From NCBI RefSeq assembly GCF_029543085.1, contig NZ_CP119967.1, positions 1,328,501 to 1,392,500 on the forward strand: DNA of 64,000 nucleotides. Reading direction: 5' to 3'. Positions 52,174-60,319 of this stretch are shown here, in pieces (within the stretch, counting starts at the first letter, position 1; each line of letters begins with the position of its first letter). Both the position numbers and the translations under genes were made by a program. This stretch comes from Pseudomonas sp. A34-9 (lineage in GTDB: Bacteria; Pseudomonadota; Gammaproteobacteria; Pseudomonadales; Pseudomonadaceae). The notes under the pieces are model-generated. The model ran no database searches and was not told the origin of the DNA. It worked only from the letters and a program-made list of their open reading frames with translations.

Positions 52174-52497
52174 ATGGAAAGATCGACAGAGTTAAGGAAA
52201 GTAAAGCGGAGCCTTTGGGGGGAACTCAATTACCGATTGAACTGGATAATATTCGGCACCATTGGCGCAATCCTCTTGTGTTTTATTCCGGTTCTAGGCT
52301 GGCTCTTGGCTTTGGGAGCGGTAGTCGCGATCCTTTGGAAAACCTTCGGGTTTCGGGAGACCTTTTTGGAGGGTAACTGCCCCGCCTGCACCAAAACGCT
52401 TCCGGTTGACCCGAAGATAGATGTGTTTGCCTGCCCGGTGTGCGGTAGCTGCATGGCCGTGAGGGGCGAGAATCTCGTCCTAATCAAAATCGACTGA
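52174..52497 (+). CDS. Membrane protein with zinc-ribbon tail, likely moron
   Basis: A 107-residue protein: basic N-terminus, a hydrophobic hairpin at about residues 24-57 (I-I-F-G-T-I-G-A-I-L-L-C-F-I-P-V-L-G-W) and a C-terminal ribbon C-P-A-C-T-K and C-P-V-C-G-S. It sits between genes X and D, which are normally adjacent in P2, with its own gap upstream and a terminator-like hairpin downstream. This is the layout of a separately expressed moron. Function unknown. Confidence 0.7.
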   Translation: MERSTELRKVKRSLWGELNYRLNWIIFGTIGAILLCFIPVLGWLLALGAVVAILWKTFGFRETFLEGNCPACTKTLPVDPKIDVFACPVCGSCMAVRGENLVLIKID

Positions 52498-52537
52498 TCT
52501 GCAACGCTCTTTTGCTTGCAGAACATGCAATCAACTC

Positions 52538-52561
52538 AGCCCGCCTTGTGCGGGCTTTTTT
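52538..52561 (+). terminator. Hairpin with T-run before gene D
   Basis: AGCCCGC-CTTGT-GCGGGCT then TTTTT. Terminates the inserted zinc-ribbon gene and belongs to the same hairpin family as those at 39145 and 42279. Confidence 0.72.
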
Positions 52562-52574
52562 ATGGACAGCACAA

Positions 52575-53621
52575 ATGACCCCAGCCTTTCGCGTATTGGC
52601 CGACGGCGCCGACATCACAGCGCTGATCAACGACCGGCTGTTGCAGCTGAAGACCACCGACAAGCCCGGCATGGAATCTGACGAGTTCGAATTGCGCATT
52701 GACGACCGTGACGGAGCGGTGCTGCTGCCCTCGCGTGGGGCCAGCATCGAGATCTTTCTCGGTTACATCGAAACGTCGCTGACCCGTATTGGCCGTTATG
52801 TCGTCGACGAGATCGAGCTGTCCGGTCCACCGGATACGTTGGTGATCACCGGTAAGGCCAGCGACATGCGCGGCAGCGGCAAAACCACCCGCAGCGGCAG
52901 TTGGGAGAACGTGCCACTGTCACGGATCGTCACCGATGTTGCCGCACGCAATGGCTGGCAGGCGGTCTGCCCGGTGCAGACCAAGGTGCCGCGTGCCGAT
53001 CAACTCAACGAGTCGGACTTCAATTTCATCACGCGCTTAGCCAAGCAATACGACTGCACGGCCAAGGTGGCTGACGGCAAGCTGCTGGTGATGCCGCGCC
53101 AGGGTGGGGAAAGTGCTTCGGGCAAGTCTCTCGGTGTTGTGCTGATCCAACGGCGTGGCGTGAGTCGCTTCCAGTTTAGGCTCGGTGATCGCAACACGCA
53201 CAAGGCGGTATCGACCAAGCACCAGGACAAGAAGACCGGAAAGCTCGCAGTGGTCACCCTGGATAACGACGAATCACCCGACGGATTGCCGCCAGTGCAT
53301 ACCGACCGCCACATCTACCCGAACAAGTCCGCCGCCGAAGCGGCAGCCCAGGCACGTCTCACTGCGTTCAACCGCTCCACTGCCGGCGTCCGGCTGGAAA
53401 TGACAGGACGTACCGATCTGTTTGCCGAACGATCGATCAACGCTCAAGGCTTCAAGGTCGGCCTCGATGGCGAGTACCTGGTCGACTCTGTGGAGCAGGT
53501 GTTTACCCAGTCCGGCTGGAGCACAACGGTCGAGTGCAACGGCGGTAAGAAGGGTAAGGCGAAAGCCAAAGGCAAGAAGAAAAAAGCGCCGAAGGATCTG
53601 AAGGTCGTTCAGCTCAACTAA
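52575..53621 (+). CDS. Phage late control/tail protein D
   Basis: A 348-residue hub protein of the gpD family: T-P-A-F-R-V-L-A-D-G-A-D-I-T at the start, then S-D-E-F-E-L-R-I-D-D-R-D, I-G-R-Y-V-V-D-E-I, a mid-region with Q-Y-D-C-T-A-K-V-A-D-G-K and a Lys-rich tail. The ATG at 52575 gives the family N-terminus. Confidence 0.93.
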   Translation: MTPAFRVLADGADITALINDRLLQLKTTDKPGMESDEFELRIDDRDGAVLLPSRGASIEIFLGYIETSLTRIGRYVVDEIELSGPPDTLVITGKASDMRGSGKTTRSGSWENVPLSRIVTDVAARNGWQAVCPVQTKVPRADQLNESDFNFITRLAKQYDCTAKVADGKLLVMPRQGGESASGKSLGVVLIQRRGVSRFQFRLGDRNTHKAVSTKHQDKKTGKLAVVTLDNDESPDGLPPVHTDRHIYPNKSAAEAAAQARLTAFNRSTAGVRLEMTGRTDLFAERSINAQGFKVGLDGEYLVDSVEQVFTQSGWSTTVECNGGKKGKAKAKGKKKKAPKDLKVVQLN

Positions 53622-53655
53622 TAGCGTCGCATCCCCACACATCAAGGAGCCATCG

Positions 53656-54219
53656 ATGTCACTGACAGAACAGCAACTGCAACGCATCATGCCCAACGCC
53701 CGCCGCCAAGCGGGCGTTTTTGTATCTGCACTCAATGCTGCCATGGCGCACCGACAGATCAACACGCCGAAACGCCAAGCTGCGTTTCTGGCCCAAATCG
53801 GACACGAGTCCGGTCAGCTGCAGTACGTTCGGGAGCTGGGCGGCGATCAATACCTGAGCAAATACGACACCGGTGCCCTGGCCGCAAAACTGGGCAACAC
53901 CCCGGCAGCGGACGGCGATGGCCAGCGTTATCGCGGTCGCGGGCTGATTCAAGTGACTGGCCACGACAACTATCTGCGCTGCAGCCTGGCACTGTTCGGT
54001 GACGAGCGCTTGCTGCGGACTCCTGAGCTGCTGGAATTGCCGCAATGGGCTGCTGAATCGGCGGCATGGTTCTGGTCGGTGAATGGGTTGAACGCGCTCG
54101 CGGATCAAAACGAATTCAATGCGATCACCCGCCGGATCAACGGTGGTCTCAATGGCCTGCAGGATCGTCTGGAGCTGTGGGGACGGGCGAAGGAGGTTTT
54201 ATGCGTCTCGGCGACCTGA
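53656..54219 (+). CDS. Endolysin, GH19 chitinase-like lysozyme
   Basis: A 187-residue cell-wall hydrolase. The catalytic Glu is in A-Q-I-G-H-E-S-G-Q, with G-R-G-L-I-Q-V-T-G as the glycoside hydrolase 19 signature. No signal peptide, so it depends on a holin; the nearest one in the prophage is at 32806. AAGGAG precedes the ATG. Confidence 0.93.
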   Translation: MSLTEQQLQRIMPNARRQAGVFVSALNAAMAHRQINTPKRQAAFLAQIGHESGQLQYVRELGGDQYLSKYDTGALAAKLGNTPAADGDGQRYRGRGLIQVTGHDNYLRCSLALFGDERLLRTPELLELPQWAAESAAWFWSVNGLNALADQNEFNAITRRINGGLNGLQDRLELWGRAKEVLCVSAT

Positions 54220-54743
54220 TACCTGCGCCTTATCGGCTGCTTGGCAAGATGGCGCTGCTGGTTGCCTTGGTCGGCATATCCGCCGCTATTACCTGGCAGG
54301 TGCAGGACTGGCGCTACGGTAGTCGCCTCAGCGAGCAGTCCCGGCAGCACACCGAAACCCTCAATCAGTTGGCACAGGCCACGGCCGCGCAACAGCGTGC
54401 TGAGCAGGACAAGCGCCTAGCGCTCGAGCAGCGTCTGGCAGCCAGCGAACAAACCCATTACCGAGCCTTGAGCGATGTCCAACGTGATCAAGGTCGCCTT
54501 CGCGACCGCCTTGCCACTGCTGATCTGCGCCTGTCAGTCCTACTCGACGCCACCAGCGGCGCCGGCAACGGATCGGTGTCAGTCTCCACCGCCACCGGCG
54601 GCGTGGTTCATGGTCCCACAAGAGCCGAACTTGACCCAGCGCATGCTCAACGAATTATCGGCGTCACCGATGACGGCGACCGGGGGCTGATTGCCCTCGC
54701 GGCCTGTCAGGCATACGCCAAAGAAGTCTCAACACCGAAGTGA
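54201..54743 (+). CDS. Inner-membrane spanin (Rz-like)
   Basis: A 180-residue i-spanin: an N-terminal signal-anchor at about residues 15-33 (M-A-L-L-V-A-L-V-G-I-S-A-A-I-T), then a long coiled coil rich in Q-R-A-E-Q-D-K-R-L-A. AGGAGG precedes the ATG at 54201, inside the end of the endolysin gene (19-base overlap). The o-spanin gene is embedded in it. Confidence 0.88.
   Translation: MRLGDLIPAPYRLLGKMALLVALVGISAAITWQVQDWRYGSRLSEQSRQHTETLNQLAQATAAQQRAEQDKRLALEQRLAASEQTHYRALSDVQRDQGRLRDRLATADLRLSVLLDATSGAGNGSVSVSTATGGVVHGPTRAELDPAHAQRIIGVTDDGDRGLIALAACQAYAKEVSTPK
54475..54690 (+). CDS. Outer-membrane spanin lipoprotein (Rz1-like), nested in Rz
   Basis: A 71-residue protein in another frame wholly inside the Rz gene. 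A signal sequence is followed by a lipobox L-I-C-A-C and a short Pro-rich mature part (S-P-P-P-P-A-A). Nested Rz1 genes are a known arrangement. It would bridge to Rz for outer-membrane disruption. Confidence 0.85.
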   Translation: MSNVIKVAFATALPLLICACQSYSTPPAAPATDRCQSPPPPAAWFMVPQEPNLTQRMLNELSASPMTATGG

Positions 54744-54757
54744 AAAAGAGCGGCCGG

Positions 54758-54779
54758 TCCGGATGCGTCAACATCCGGA
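54758..54779 (+). promoter_or_regulatory. Perfect stem-loop upstream of the adenine methyltransferase
   Basis: TCCGGATG-CGTCAA-CATCCGGA, an 8-bp perfect stem with a 6-base loop and no T-run, between Rz and the methyltransferase. Could control its translation or mark a processing site. Confidence 0.4.
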
Positions 54780-54893
54780 TCAGCCGCCGTCCCTGCAGAT
54801 GGTCCCTGCAAGTCCAGCCAAGGCTCTTGCTCCGTGCACGAAGCGCGGCGAGCCTAGCATCTGTTTATCCATACAGTAAAGGTCTTGCTCTCA

Positions 54894-55688
54894 ATGTCTA
54901 CACCCATCATCCCTTGGATGGGCGGCAAACGCCGCCTTGCCGACCGCCTGATTCCGCTTTTTCCGCCACACGAATGCTACGTTGAAGTCTTTGCCGGCGG
55001 TGCCGCGCTTTACTTCATGAAGCCCCAGCCATCGCCCGTCGAAGTCCTCAACGACATCAACGGCGACCTGGTCACGCTTTACCGCGTCGTGCAGAACCAC
55101 CTCGAAGAGTTCGTGCGCCAATTCAAATGGGCGCTCAGCTCACGGCAGGTGTTCGAATGGCAGAAAATGACCCGCCCCGAAACCCTCACCGACATCCAGC
55201 GCGCCGCCCGATTCTTCTACTTGCAGCACCACGCCTTCGCCGGCAAGGTCTCGGGCCAGACGTTCGGTACGGCGACGACTGCCCCGGCCATCAACCTGCT
55301 GCGCATCGAGGAAAACCTTTCAGCTGCGTGGCAGCGCCTGTCCGGCACCTACGTCGAAAACCTCCCCTGGCTTGAATGCGCTGAACGCTACGACCGCGCC
55401 CATACCTTCCATTACATGGATCCCCCTTACTGGCAGACCGCCGGGTATGGCGTGGACTTTCCGTTCGAGAACTACGAGCGGATGGCCGACTTCATGCGCC
55501 GCTGCAAAGGCAAAGTAATGGTCAGCATCAACGACCACCCGGACATCCGCCGTGTGTTCGAGGGCTTCCACTTTGAGACACTGGACATTCGCTACAGCAA
55601 CACCAACCAGCGGCAAGGCAAGGCCGAGGTGAGTGGCGAGTTGGTGATCGTGAACTGGGAACCGTCCTCTTTTGGAGGGCTCTTTTAA
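54894..55688 (+). CDS. DNA adenine N6 methyltransferase, D12/Dam class
   Basis: A 264-residue methyltransferase with the D12-class pattern: I-P-W-M-G-G-K-R-R-L-A (motif X-like) at 5-15, E-V-F-A-G-G-A-A-L-Y-F (motif I) near 34-44 and catalytic D-P-P-Y near 170. It resembles phage Dam genes close to lysis genes. It probably protects phage DNA from restriction. The start may be the ATG at 54894 or a TTG at 54885; neither has a strong ribosome-binding site. Confidence 0.9.
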   Translation: MSTPIIPWMGGKRRLADRLIPLFPPHECYVEVFAGGAALYFMKPQPSPVEVLNDINGDLVTLYRVVQNHLEEFVRQFKWALSSRQVFEWQKMTRPETLTDIQRAARFFYLQHHAFAGKVSGQTFGTATTAPAINLLRIEENLSAAWQRLSGTYVENLPWLECAERYDRAHTFHYMDPPYWQTAGYGVDFPFENYERMADFMRRCKGKVMVSINDHPDIRRVFEGFHFETLDIRYSNTNQRQGKAEVSGELVIVNWEPSSFGGLF

Positions 55689-56044
55689 TTACTAACGCCG
55701 TCCACCCCACAGCCCGGTCAACCTTGAACCACTCGAACGCTTCGGTCGGCTCTCCCTAATGCAGTACTATTTGTTCGGCGCGTTCCTTTTGAATGGAAGC
55801 TACTTCACTGGAACGCACCTCAAGGTCTCCCCATGCACCTGACAGGGGGCACCCATGTAGGGATGCAGAGAGACCTTGCGCAAGATGCCAAAGCTACAGA
55901 CGGCATTTGCAAGGATTGGGCAACCATTCGTCTGTGGTTGGGCGATTGCAACAGTGAGCTGATGGCAGATCACCTTGAGAAGATTGGCAAGGCATGGCGT
56001 GCGTATCTGGCCATCGGGCTTGCACCGTCAGTATGAGACCATAC
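55689..56044. other. Gap with a small possible gene
   Basis: The only candidate is a frame at 55833-56036 (67 residues) ending L-E-K-I-G-K-A-W-R-A-Y-L-A-I-G-L-A-P-S. The last 45 residues look protein-like, with W, L and charged residues well spaced, so a small real gene or the 3' remnant of a larger one is possible. No family recognised. No terminator seen between the methyltransferase and this frame. Confidence 0.4.
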
Positions 56045-57283
56045 TCAGGTTCGTGGTCGGTTTCTACCAAGACGCTCATGCGCGTTGGCAAATTCGTCCG
56101 CTGCAAGGGCTGAAAGTGTTGACAGCTCCAAGGCTAGGCAGAAACCGGCGATGACTTCGGCAAAGGCCGCCGACTTTCCTGGACCTGCACACCCCATCAA
56201 CTGTAGGCATTCATGTTGCTGCGGCAATCCAGTCCCCCCCCCAACGGTGCCTATGAGCAGGCTGGGCAGGATCAGCGCGGCATAGATAGAGTCATCTTCA
56301 TTCAGTTCGACAAATAACTGACCTATAGATGATTCGTGAACACTGGCGATATCTTGACCGGTTGCCGTGAAGATCGCGGCCACCGCATTTGCCACGTTTA
56401 TGTTCATACCCACCATTCCTGCCGATAAAGCGCCGGAAGCGAGGTGTCGATATCCACGGGCCAGCTGAGGTGACGTGACTTTGAGGAACCGGCGCACCAT
56501 CGATGAAGGTAGCAGGCAGTCTGCAACTACACGACTACCACGACCTTGAATGTAAGACTGATAAGTTACCTTCTTGTCACTCGAAAAATTGGCTTCAATC
56601 ACATACGCGGTTGGATGGATATCGTGTTTTTCGGCAATTTTTTTTTGTAACCATTGCACGGCGTTCCAGGTGCAAGTGGTAGTCATGTTCTGGCCGGCGG
56701 CATCGCCTGTTTCGTAGACAAACTGTACGTGTACAGTTCTCCCACTCACCTGTGGCTCAATGCTGCACAACACGGCATGTCGCGAAGAACTTTCCGCCAA
56801 CGATTTCAACTCAACGAAACTCTCTTTGACGATGCGCGTGAACAGCAGCGCCTCTGTCATCGTCTTGAATTCGAACAGAGGTGCTCGAATCATTCGTTTT
56901 CCAAGGAAGGCCGCGTTGACACCACCGGCCATGGAGATAACCTTCGCACCTCTGGCAATCGAGGCGATCAGCGCGCCTTCGGACGTCGCCAGTGGTGCAT
57001 AGTAAAGACCGCGTGCATTCTGGCCGTTAACTATCAACGGACCGGCCACGCCAAGTGGAATTTCGACCGATCCCACCAAAGACTCACAATTGTTACGGAC
57101 CTGATCGGCACTGAACCCCATTCGCGCCACTTCAGTCAGTGTGATTCCTGTTCTCTCGAATAAATAGTCGATTCGCCGCTGCCTGGCTTCCTCCGTATAG
57201 AGACCGCCGCCGGGTACTCTCTCTGTAACTTTGATTATCGACTTGTTGGGTCTGGATTCCTCGAAGTACTCTTCCTCTGACAT
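56045..57283 (-). CDS. Hydroxymethylglutaryl-CoA reductase, prophage cargo
   Basis: A 412-residue HMG-CoA reductase, which makes (or in reverse oxidises) mevalonate from HMG-CoA. The ATG follows GGAG by seven bases. Catalytic residues by family alignment: Glu102 (A-T-S-E-G-A-L), Lys237 in S-D-K-K, Asp311 in G-Q-D, His402 in A-N-A-H-E-R-L-G-R-N. The E-S-L-V-G-S-V-E-I-P-L-G-V-A-G-P-L dimer segment and the late I-G-T-V-G-G-G-T-G-L-P are those of class I (NADPH) enzymes. No membrane part. It stands alone on the minus strand in the right-end cargo zone. The host has the MEP pathway, so this is foreign; the substrate source is unknown. Confidence 0.93.
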   Translation of the reverse strand: MSEEEYFEESRPNKSIIKVTERVPGGGLYTEEARQRRIDYLFERTGITLTEVARMGFSADQVRNNCESLVGSVEIPLGVAGPLIVNGQNARGLYYAPLATSEGALIASIARGAKVISMAGGVNAAFLGKRMIRAPLFEFKTMTEALLFTRIVKESFVELKSLAESSSRHAVLCSIEPQVSGRTVHVQFVYETGDAAGQNMTTTCTWNAVQWLQKKIAEKHDIHPTAYVIEANFSSDKKVTYQSYIQGRGSRVVADCLLPSSMVRRFLKVTSPQLARGYRHLASGALSAGMVGMNINVANAVAAIFTATGQDIASVHESSIGQLFVELNEDDSIYAALILPSLLIGTVGGGTGLPQQHECLQLMGCAGPGKSAAFAEVIAGFCLALELSTLSALAADEFANAHERLGRNRPRT

Positions 57284-58090
57284 AATCAATCTCCATTGCT
57301 AACTAAACCCATATCAGAACACCAAATCGTTCAGCAATGCTCTAGCTCGGATTGCCAAGCAGGAGAGTCGATCTGAAGGCGTACTAAAGTATTGTTCAAT
57401 CATTCAGAAAAAGAAGGATAGCTTCTGAAAATCGGTGAGCCAGGTTGGCCGTTGGGCTTTTTAGATTAATAAGCAATAAGCATTGTCTTGAATCGACGCT
57501 TAAGGGATGCCTCACTTCTTATTATTATTATTCGCGGAGGGAGTACTGGTTCGGGCGCGGTAGTAATTGACAGGCTATGCACCTCTTTGGATAGCGACGA
57601 AGGGTTGGGTGGACTTATGGCCGGCTGTAATCGGTCAGGAATGACCGTTCCGGGGTACACGAAAAATATCAAACAACAGCTTGCCCATGAGCGAAACTCC
57701 TTCTTAACTGCAAGCAGGCCCAGGCCGTTGTCTGAGATGCACGAAATCATGGCGGCGCCTGGACGTTGAGAAAAGCTTTCAGTATGGTGATCGAGAAAAC
57801 CGTGCGGGAATTGGAGGGGGCGCATGACAACCACGGTCGTCGATGCTCTTGTCCGCGTGCTCAGTCCTAGCTTCAGTTCTCGCTTTTCTTCATCGTATCT
57901 ATTTTTGGGCAGCACCACAGAAAATTGAAAATAAAGCACGTTAAGACAACTCGCTCACTCGCTATGAAAATTCAACAGTCGATGGGACTACATTGAACGT
58001 TTGGCAACAATTCATGAGCGAGTGAAAATAGTTTCCACGTCATTTCAAAATGAGAATGTGACATCGCTAATGTTCAAACAGGATATTCAC
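57284..58090. other. Gap of about 800 bases without a recognised gene
   Basis: AT-rich upstream of the HMG-CoA reductase (57284-57480), where promoters are expected for it. Two opposite frames, 57466-57939 (minus) and 57488-57769 (plus), are open but show no family pattern or good ribosome-binding site. The part just before 58091 is again AT-rich and should hold the promoter of the PEBP-cytochrome gene. Gene remnants are possible; none was recognised. Confidence 0.5.
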
Positions 58091-59491
58091 ATGAATCTTA
58101 AGTCTCTGATCGTACCGATGGCCGCATTGTGGATGGCAACAGCACAAGCCGCCGATTTCAAAGTCGTTAGCAAAAGCCAGGTTAATGGCAGTTTTCCATT
58201 GGCGCAGTATGCGAACGCGATGGGTTGCACTGGGGATAATCTGTCCCCTCATGTCGCTTGGCAAGATGCGCCAGAAGGTACGAAGAGCTTCGTCGTGACG
58301 ATGTATGACCCTGACGCACTATGGTGGCACTGGGTAGTGGCCAATATTCCAGCCCGCGTCACGGAACTAAAAGAAGGTGCGGGTAGCGAGGGCGGAATAA
58401 TGCCTCAAGGCGCTTTGGCAGTGCGTGGTGACAACGGTATGCCTGGCTATGCTGGCCTCTGTCCGCCAGCGGGTCAAACGCACAACTACGTTATCACCGT
58501 GCATGCCCTGAAGGTGGAGAAGCTCGATCTGCCCCCGCACGTTACGCCCGCCATGCTTGGCTTCATGACTTTGGATACTGGTCTGGGCAAGGCAACCCTC
58601 ACTATCAAAGGCGGCCCCCAACCGACGGCCGGTTTAACCAAGCAGCAAGCGACTGGTGCGATGCTCAGTACCGAGAGAAAACAAGTTCCCGGCAGTACGC
58701 GCCAATATACCCAAGTGGAGATCGACAACTCCTACGCCGCGCCTGACTGGTTTCCCGATGAACATCCATCGATGCCAAAACTGGTGAGCCACGGTGATGG
58801 TGGCAAGGTTCAGGCTTGCGCCTCTTGCCATTTGACTTCGGGCTTGGGGCACCCCGAATCGGGCAATCTGGCCGGCTTGCCACAGAGTTATCTGGTGCGG
58901 CAATTGGCTGAGTACAAGAGCCGTACCCGCTTCGAGCCCAGTCCTATGCACGTGATGGCCTCCGCCATGAGCGAGCAGCACATGCAGGAAGTGAGCGCCT
59001 ATTTTTCATCGCTCAAGCCCGTGCGTTCCTCCCGCGTGGAAGAAGCTGACACGGTGCCGAAAACGGCCATCCATCCGAGCCTTCGTATGCGCCAGGTAGT
59101 ACCTAACGGAGGGGTGGAACCGATCAACGGTAGGTTGATTGAAGTACCTGAATTTCCAGAGCGGGTCGAGATGCGCGACCCCAATGCAGGTTTTGTAGCT
59201 TATGTGCCGCGTGGCAGCATCGCCTTGGGGAAGACGCTGGTGAGCGAAGGCAGTGGGCGCACTATTCCCTGCATGGCATGTCATGGCGCGCAACTCAATG
59301 GCACTGCTGAGGTGCCAAGGCTGGCTGGTCTTTCACCAGACTATGTATTGCGGCAGTTGCAGGCATACAAGAGTGGCGACCGGCACGGTGCACAAGCACC
59401 GCAAATGAAGCCTGCGGTCGAAAATCTCACCGACGCCGACATGATCGGCATCTCGGCCTATCTTGGCACGTTGGACCCTAACCTCAAGTAA
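58091..59491 (+). CDS. Secreted fusion of a PEBP (YbhB/YbcL) domain and two cytochrome c domains
   Basis: A 466-residue periplasmic protein. The ATG at 58091 follows AGGA and gives a clear signal peptide (M-N-L-K-S-L-I-V-P to A-Q-A, cut near residue 21). Residues ~22-175 match YbhB/YbcL-type PEBP (N-L-S-P-H-V-A-W, M-Y-D-P-D-A-L-W-W-H-W, G-Y-A-G-L-C-P-P). Two haem sites follow: C-A-S-C-H at 243-247 and C-M-A-C-H at 394-398, with later Met ligands. A dihaem electron carrier tied to a PEBP fold is unusual. It pairs with the AraC gene 15 bases downstream. Confidence 0.85.
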   Translation: MNLKSLIVPMAALWMATAQAADFKVVSKSQVNGSFPLAQYANAMGCTGDNLSPHVAWQDAPEGTKSFVVTMYDPDALWWHWVVANIPARVTELKEGAGSEGGIMPQGALAVRGDNGMPGYAGLCPPAGQTHNYVITVHALKVEKLDLPPHVTPAMLGFMTLDTGLGKATLTIKGGPQPTAGLTKQQATGAMLSTERKQVPGSTRQYTQVEIDNSYAAPDWFPDEHPSMPKLVSHGDGGKVQACASCHLTSGLGHPESGNLAGLPQSYLVRQLAEYKSRTRFEPSPMHVMASAMSEQHMQEVSAYFSSLKPVRSSRVEEADTVPKTAIHPSLRMRQVVPNGGVEPINGRLIEVPEFPERVEMRDPNAGFVAYVPRGSIALGKTLVSEGSGRTIPCMACHGAQLNGTAEVPRLAGLSPDYVLRQLQAYKSGDRHGAQAPQMKPAVENLTDADMIGISAYLGTLDPNLK

Positions 59492-59506
59492 TTGGAAGAA
59501 TCGTCA

Positions 59507-60319
59507 ATGGAGCCACGCATCGCCATTCGCCAAGGCGTGGGCATCACTGCCCGAATCGTCCAGCAGCAAGAATTGGAGTTCAAACGGCTGTTCGTCGAGC
59601 AACCCGTGTTGATCGTAGTTGAGCAGGGCATTAAGGCACTACGTTGGTCGAGCGGAGAATGCCTTATCCGCTCTGGCGAGGCGATTGCCATCGCTGGTGG
59701 TCAGTCTGTCGATATCAGCAACCGGCTGCCCGAAGATGGAAGCTACTGCGCCCGCTGGCTTGTCTGGGACAGTACGTTGATCGCTGCGTATTCTCAAATG
59801 CATCCGCAGCAAACCGTGATCCGCCATGCGATGCCGATAACATACAGTTCGGCAGAGTTTTCGACGGCGTACCAGCGGGCGTTGCAGGCGGTCGAGGACG
59901 CCACCATTCCACTGGACATCGCTCGCCACCGAATTTGCGAGTTGCTGCTGTGGATTGGCATGAGCGGTGGGCGGTTCGAGCAAACTCGAACACTGACTCT
60001 CTCCGTCAAGATCCGGCGTCTTGTCGGCCAGGACTTGGCACGCGAGTGGAGCGCGCCAGATATCGCATCGGAGTTTGCAATGAGCGAAGCCACACTGCGC
60101 CGGAAACTGGCCGATGAAGGCACAACTTTGACCGAAATTCTGGTCGATGCGCGCATGTCGTTCGCTTTGAAGCTATTGCAATCAACTGCTCTGCCAGTGA
60201 GTCAAGTTGCGCTAGATGTAGGCTATCAGACGCCTTCTCAGTTTGCCGTGCGCTTTCGGCACCGCTTCGGTTTCACGCCCACCGCTGTTCGGCGAAGGGT
60301 CTTGAATGCTTCTAGTTGA
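59507..60319 (+). CDS. AraC-family transcriptional regulator
   Basis: A 270-residue regulator. The N-terminal ~165 residues form an AraC-type sensor (I-V-V-E-Q-G-I-K, R-S-G-E-A-I-A-I). The C-terminal double helix-turn-helix follows (A-P-D-I-A-S-E-F-A-M-S-E-A-T-L-R-R-K-L, then V-S-Q-V-A-L-D-V-G-Y-Q-T-P-S-Q-F-A-V-R-F). GGAAG precedes the ATG. Directly downstream of the PEBP-cytochrome gene, so probably its regulator. Confidence 0.9.
   Translation: MEPRIAIRQGVGITARIVQQQELEFKRLFVEQPVLIVVEQGIKALRWSSGECLIRSGEAIAIAGGQSVDISNRLPEDGSYCARWLVWDSTLIAAYSQMHPQQTVIRHAMPITYSSAEFSTAYQRALQAVEDATIPLDIARHRICELLLWIGMSGGRFEQTRTLTLSVKIRRLVGQDLAREWSAPDIASEFAMSEATLRRKLADEGTTLTEILVDARMSFALKLLQSTALPVSQVALDVGYQTPSQFAVRFRHRFGFTPTAVRRRVLNASS

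Noticed and set aside
54691..54879. Short open frame between Rz and the adenine methyltransferase as a Com-like regulator
   Set aside because: Position would fit a translational regulator, but there is no zinc-binding cysteine pattern or start signal.
57466..57939. Minus-strand frame of 157 codons as a cargo gene
   Set aside because: No recognisable domain, no ribosome-binding site, and a competing plus-strand frame; described only as part of a gap.
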